NCBI RefSeq assembly: GCF_037971845.1 | Contig: NZ_CP150227.1 | Span: 2,728,001-2,792,000, forward strand | Length of the DNA: 64,000 nt | DNA from: Paenibacillus sp. FSL R5-0766 | GTDB taxonomy: Bacteria > Bacillota > Bacilli > Paenibacillales > Paenibacillaceae | Direction: 5' to 3' | Shown: positions 61,793-64,000 of the stretch, piece by piece | Numbering within the stretch: position 1 is the first letter of the stretch | Layout of the letters: every line of letters starts with the position of its first letter | The notes under the pieces: model-generated | Seen by the model: only the letters and a program-made list of their open reading frames with translations | The model's database searches: none | Told to the model about the DNA's origin: nothing | Made by a program: the position numbers and the translations under genes

Positions 61793-64000
61793 ATGGGTTA
61801 TCGCAGACTTGCTGTCCTCATCAGCCGATATCCGCGGTTCATTATTCTCTGCTGGGTATTTATCATCGGGATGTCAGCGGTCTGGGCGTGGAAGTTACCT
61901 GACATTGTTCAGGATCACGGCTTAAAACGGGTTCACGGGGATGCGCAAGCGGTTGAACTTGTACTGGAGGACGAATTCAGTTCTCCTGCTGATCCGGTTA
62001 TTCTGGTTTTTGAGAAAAAGGAAAATACCTCGCCGTTACAGTTCCGGCAGTGGATCAAGGATCGTTTGACACAGGTTCGAGGGCTGCCTGCAGTAACCTC
62101 TATCACTTCCCCTCTGGATGCTAGCGAAAGGGTGACGCTTCAAGACCATAGGGCATATGCCCTTATGAAAATGGATGTGCCTGCGCATCAGATGGGTCCT
62201 CCGCTGGAGCAGTTGCGCTCCGTGCTGGCAACAGACGGTCCAGGTACGGTGCAATTGACGGGAAAGGCAGTCGTCCAGCAGGATGTCAATCATCTGAGTT
62301 TTCGTGATCTGGAACGGGCAGAGATGGTGGGACTGCCGATTGCCCTGATCATTTTGTGTTTTGCATTCAGGGGGCTACATGCCGCGTTGATTGCTGTCAT
62401 GATGGGGATCAGTGCTGTGATTACCGCTATGGGAGTCACGTCACTCCTTGGTTATCATCTGGAATTGTCCAACTTTATCATTAATGTGATTCCCATGGTG
62501 GGCATGGCACTGAGTATAGACTTTGCCCTGATCATCCTGAGCAGGTACAGGGAAGAACTTCAGCGGGTCTACGAAGATGAAGGCAAAGCTAACGTTACGG
62601 GCAGCAGCATAGATATGCAGAGCGAGGTATTGCGGAGCGAGATTCTTCAGCGAACATTACGTACAGCAGGCAGAGCGGTGTTGTTCTCGGCAGCTTGCGT
62701 GCTCCTTGGGTTGCTGGGTCTGCTCTGGATCAGACTGCCGATGTTTCTGAGTGTCTCCTTGGGGGCCATTATTGTTCTGCTTCTATCGCTACTGTTAAAT
62801 GTTACGCTGCTGCCAGCTCTGCTGTCATTGTCTGCGGGTCGGGTCTTCAGGCGAAAGTTAGTCCATTCGTTACCCAGAAGCTCGGTCTGGCATAGATGGT
62901 CAGCAAGGGTCATGAAACGACCAGTCAGTATGGCCATTGGAGGTACGGTTGTGCTGCTCCTGTGTGTTTATCCAGTGACCCGGCTGGAACTGTCCGTCCC
63001 GGATGCCTCTTCACTGCCAGAGAGAATGGAATCCCGCCAGGCAGCAGAGCAGTTGCAACATGATTTTGGGCAAAAGAATACCTCCGCCATCGAGATCGTG
63101 ATTGGCGGACAGCAGGAACTGTTGACTGCCTCTCACTGGCAGTTGGCCCACAACAAAGCCCGTCAAGTACTGCAGGACTCAGGCGTATTGAGCATTGTTT
63201 CACCATGGGGACTATTACAGCCGAATCAAACTGACTCGCAGAGCCTTTTTCAAGTTCCACCGTCGCTAACTCCTTCCATAGAAGGCAAAAAGTCAACAAG
63301 GACGGCATGGCTGCGTTCAACGGTCTCTGATCATTCCATACGATTGATAGCCACTGTGCACGGGGAGCCTGGTTCGGAACAGGTGGCAGATTGGCTTGAA
63401 CGAATGAGGAACAACGATCATGCACCAGGTTCCAACAACGTAAAACTACGTTATGGTGGGGAAGCTGCCAAGCAGTATGAAATAATGCAGGAAGTCACAA
63501 GTCAACTGCCCAAAGTGCTGGTATTTGTAGTGGTCACCAATTATCTTGTGTTACTGGCGGCATTCCGATCGATGCTCATTCCAATCAAGGCAATTCTGAT
63601 GAATCTGCTCAGCTTAGCCGCTTCATTTGGCATATTGGTATGGGTGTTCAATCAAGGACATCTGGGGATGGAACCGTCAGCCATTGCCATTATGATTCCT
63701 GTATTCATTGCGGGATTGGTGTTCGGCATATCCATGGATTATGGGGTATTTATGCTGAGTCGTATTCAGGAAGTCTATAGACGAACCGGAGACAGTGACA
63801 TGGCAGTTCAACAGGGATTGGCCTCTACAGGCCGTCTAATTACCTCCGCCGCAGCCATACTGCTTGCGGTGACCGTACCGTTTGCTTTTGCAGAAATCGC
63901 AGGTGTAAGGCAGTTGGGGATCGGAATCACGGCAGCAGTACTGATTGACGTTACGCTGATCCGCCTAATATTGGTCCCTGCCCTGATGAAGTTAATGGGC
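61793..64000 (+). CDS. MMPL/RND family transporter, 3' end outside window
   Basis: Frame open from ATG 61793 to the window's end (736 codons, no stop). It begins MGYRRLAVLISRYPRFIILC, a first membrane helix, then an extracytoplasmic loop, a membrane bundle at about 175-345 with FIINVIPMVGMALSIDFALI, a second loop, and a second bundle at about 570-736 with GLVFGISMDYGVFMLSRIQE and IDVTLIRLILVPALMKLMG. The GGGLD/GxxxDY proton-relay residues are in both bundles. Probably exports lipids or polyketides and is likely co-transcribed with the PKS. AGGAGCTTAGGT precedes the ATG. Confidence 0.9.
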   Translation, partial: MGYRRLAVLISRYPRFIILCWVFIIGMSAVWAWKLPDIVQDHGLKRVHGDAQAVELVLEDEFSSPADPVILVFEKKENTSPLQFRQWIKDRLTQVRGLPAVTSITSPLDASERVTLQDHRAYALMKMDVPAHQMGPPLEQLRSVLATDGPGTVQLTGKAVVQQDVNHLSFRDLERAEMVGLPIALIILCFAFRGLHAALIAVMMGISAVITAMGVTSLLGYHLELSNFIINVIPMVGMALSIDFALIILSRYREELQRVYEDEGKANVTGSSIDMQSEVLRSEILQRTLRTAGRAVLFSAACVLLGLLGLLWIRLPMFLSVSLGAIIVLLLSLLLNVTLLPALLSLSAGRVFRRKLVHSLPRSSVWHRWSARVMKRPVSMAIGGTVVLLLCVYPVTRLELSVPDASSLPERMESRQAAEQLQHDFGQKNTSAIEIVIGGQQELLTASHWQLAHNKARQVLQDSGVLSIVSPWGLLQPNQTDSQSLFQVPPSLTPSIEGKKSTRTAWLRSTVSDHSIRLIATVHGEPGSEQVADWLERMRNNDHAPGSNNVKLRYGGEAAKQYEIMQEVTSQLPKVLVFVVVTNYLVLLAAFRSMLIPIKAILMNLLSLAASFGILVWVFNQGHLGMEPSAIAIMIPVFIAGLVFGISMDYGVFMLSRIQEVYRRTGDSDMAVQQGLASTGRLITSAAAILLAVTVPFAFAEIAGVRQLGIGITAAVLIDVTLIRLILVPALMKLMG

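Noticed and set aside
61720..61902. 60-codon GTG-start frame between the PKS and MMPL genes with AAGGAG upstream
   Set aside because: Spacing of 13 is long, it overlaps about 110 bases of the convincing MMPL frame in another phase, and no family is recognised. A coupling leader cannot be excluded.

Overview
The window reads as a chromosomal segment of a Paenibacillus-type Firmicute, roughly 45-47% GC by eye. The indicators are strong GGAGG ribosome sites with frequent TTG/GTG starts, a spore-coat transglutaminase (tgl), a glgC-glgD pair, a Btr-like AraC/siderophore-binding fusion regulator, a Mn-dependent pyrophosphatase, a RelP-type alarmone synthetase and an LtaS-type enzyme. I saw no rRNA, tRNA or CRISPR array. 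The first gene and the last gene are cut by the window edges.

Layout. 1-2.4 kb: tail of a methyltransferase, a histidine phosphatase, a DEDDh exonuclease and a small unknown. 2.5-5.3 kb: iron acquisition, with a Fur-boxed lipoprotein binding protein next to a Fur-boxed AraC regulator that carries the same type of binding domain. 5.4-9.9 kb: a lower-GC accessory island with three decayed genes around an operon of a secreted arginine-deiminase-fold enzyme plus a VanRS-like two-component system, ending in a copy of the regulator's 3' end. 10-25.5 kb: a secreted FN3 protein, a PPDK homologue lacking its phosphohistidine domain, LtaS, a luciferase-like oxidoreductase, a phosphatase, ppaC, an IF-3 paralogue, tgl, a four-PAS hybrid kinase, a KhtT N-domain protein, a lipoprotein and an unlisted 30-residue membrane peptide. 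25.7-40.8 kb: M3 peptidase, iron alcohol dehydrogenase, glgC-glgD, glgP, an AraC/GyrI regulator, VanZ, an alpha-glucosidase, a UPF0173 hydrolase and a dicarboxylate symporter. 41-49.4 kb: two IS110-superfamily elements with bridge-RNA-like noncoding ends, bracketing a TreR-boxed trehalose operon (treA-treP) and an alpha/beta hydrolase. 49.4-64 kb: YkgJ protein, small membrane protein, MFS, O-methyltransferase/LysR pair, DUF1275, hydrolase, relP plus Bcr/CflA efflux, a Gly/Pro-rich protein, a second Fur-boxed binding protein, a flavin reductase, and a type III polyketide synthase with an MMPL exporter.

Functional themes are carbohydrate storage and use (glgC, glgD, glgP, alpha-glucosidase, treA, treP), iron scavenging through binding proteins encoded away from their permeases, envelope and spore functions, and stress signalling. 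A palindromic MITE-like repeat of about 230 bp with TATATAA-type inverted ends lies, in the same orientation, just upstream of ppaC, glgP and the alpha-glucosidase.

Strongest candidates for a second look: the palindromic repeat family, the candidate bridge RNAs of the two IS elements, the PPDK pseudoenzyme, the secreted deiminase-fold/two-component operon, the stand-alone IF-3 paralogue and the PKS III-MMPL pair. I did not find one system that I would call clearly unprecedented.
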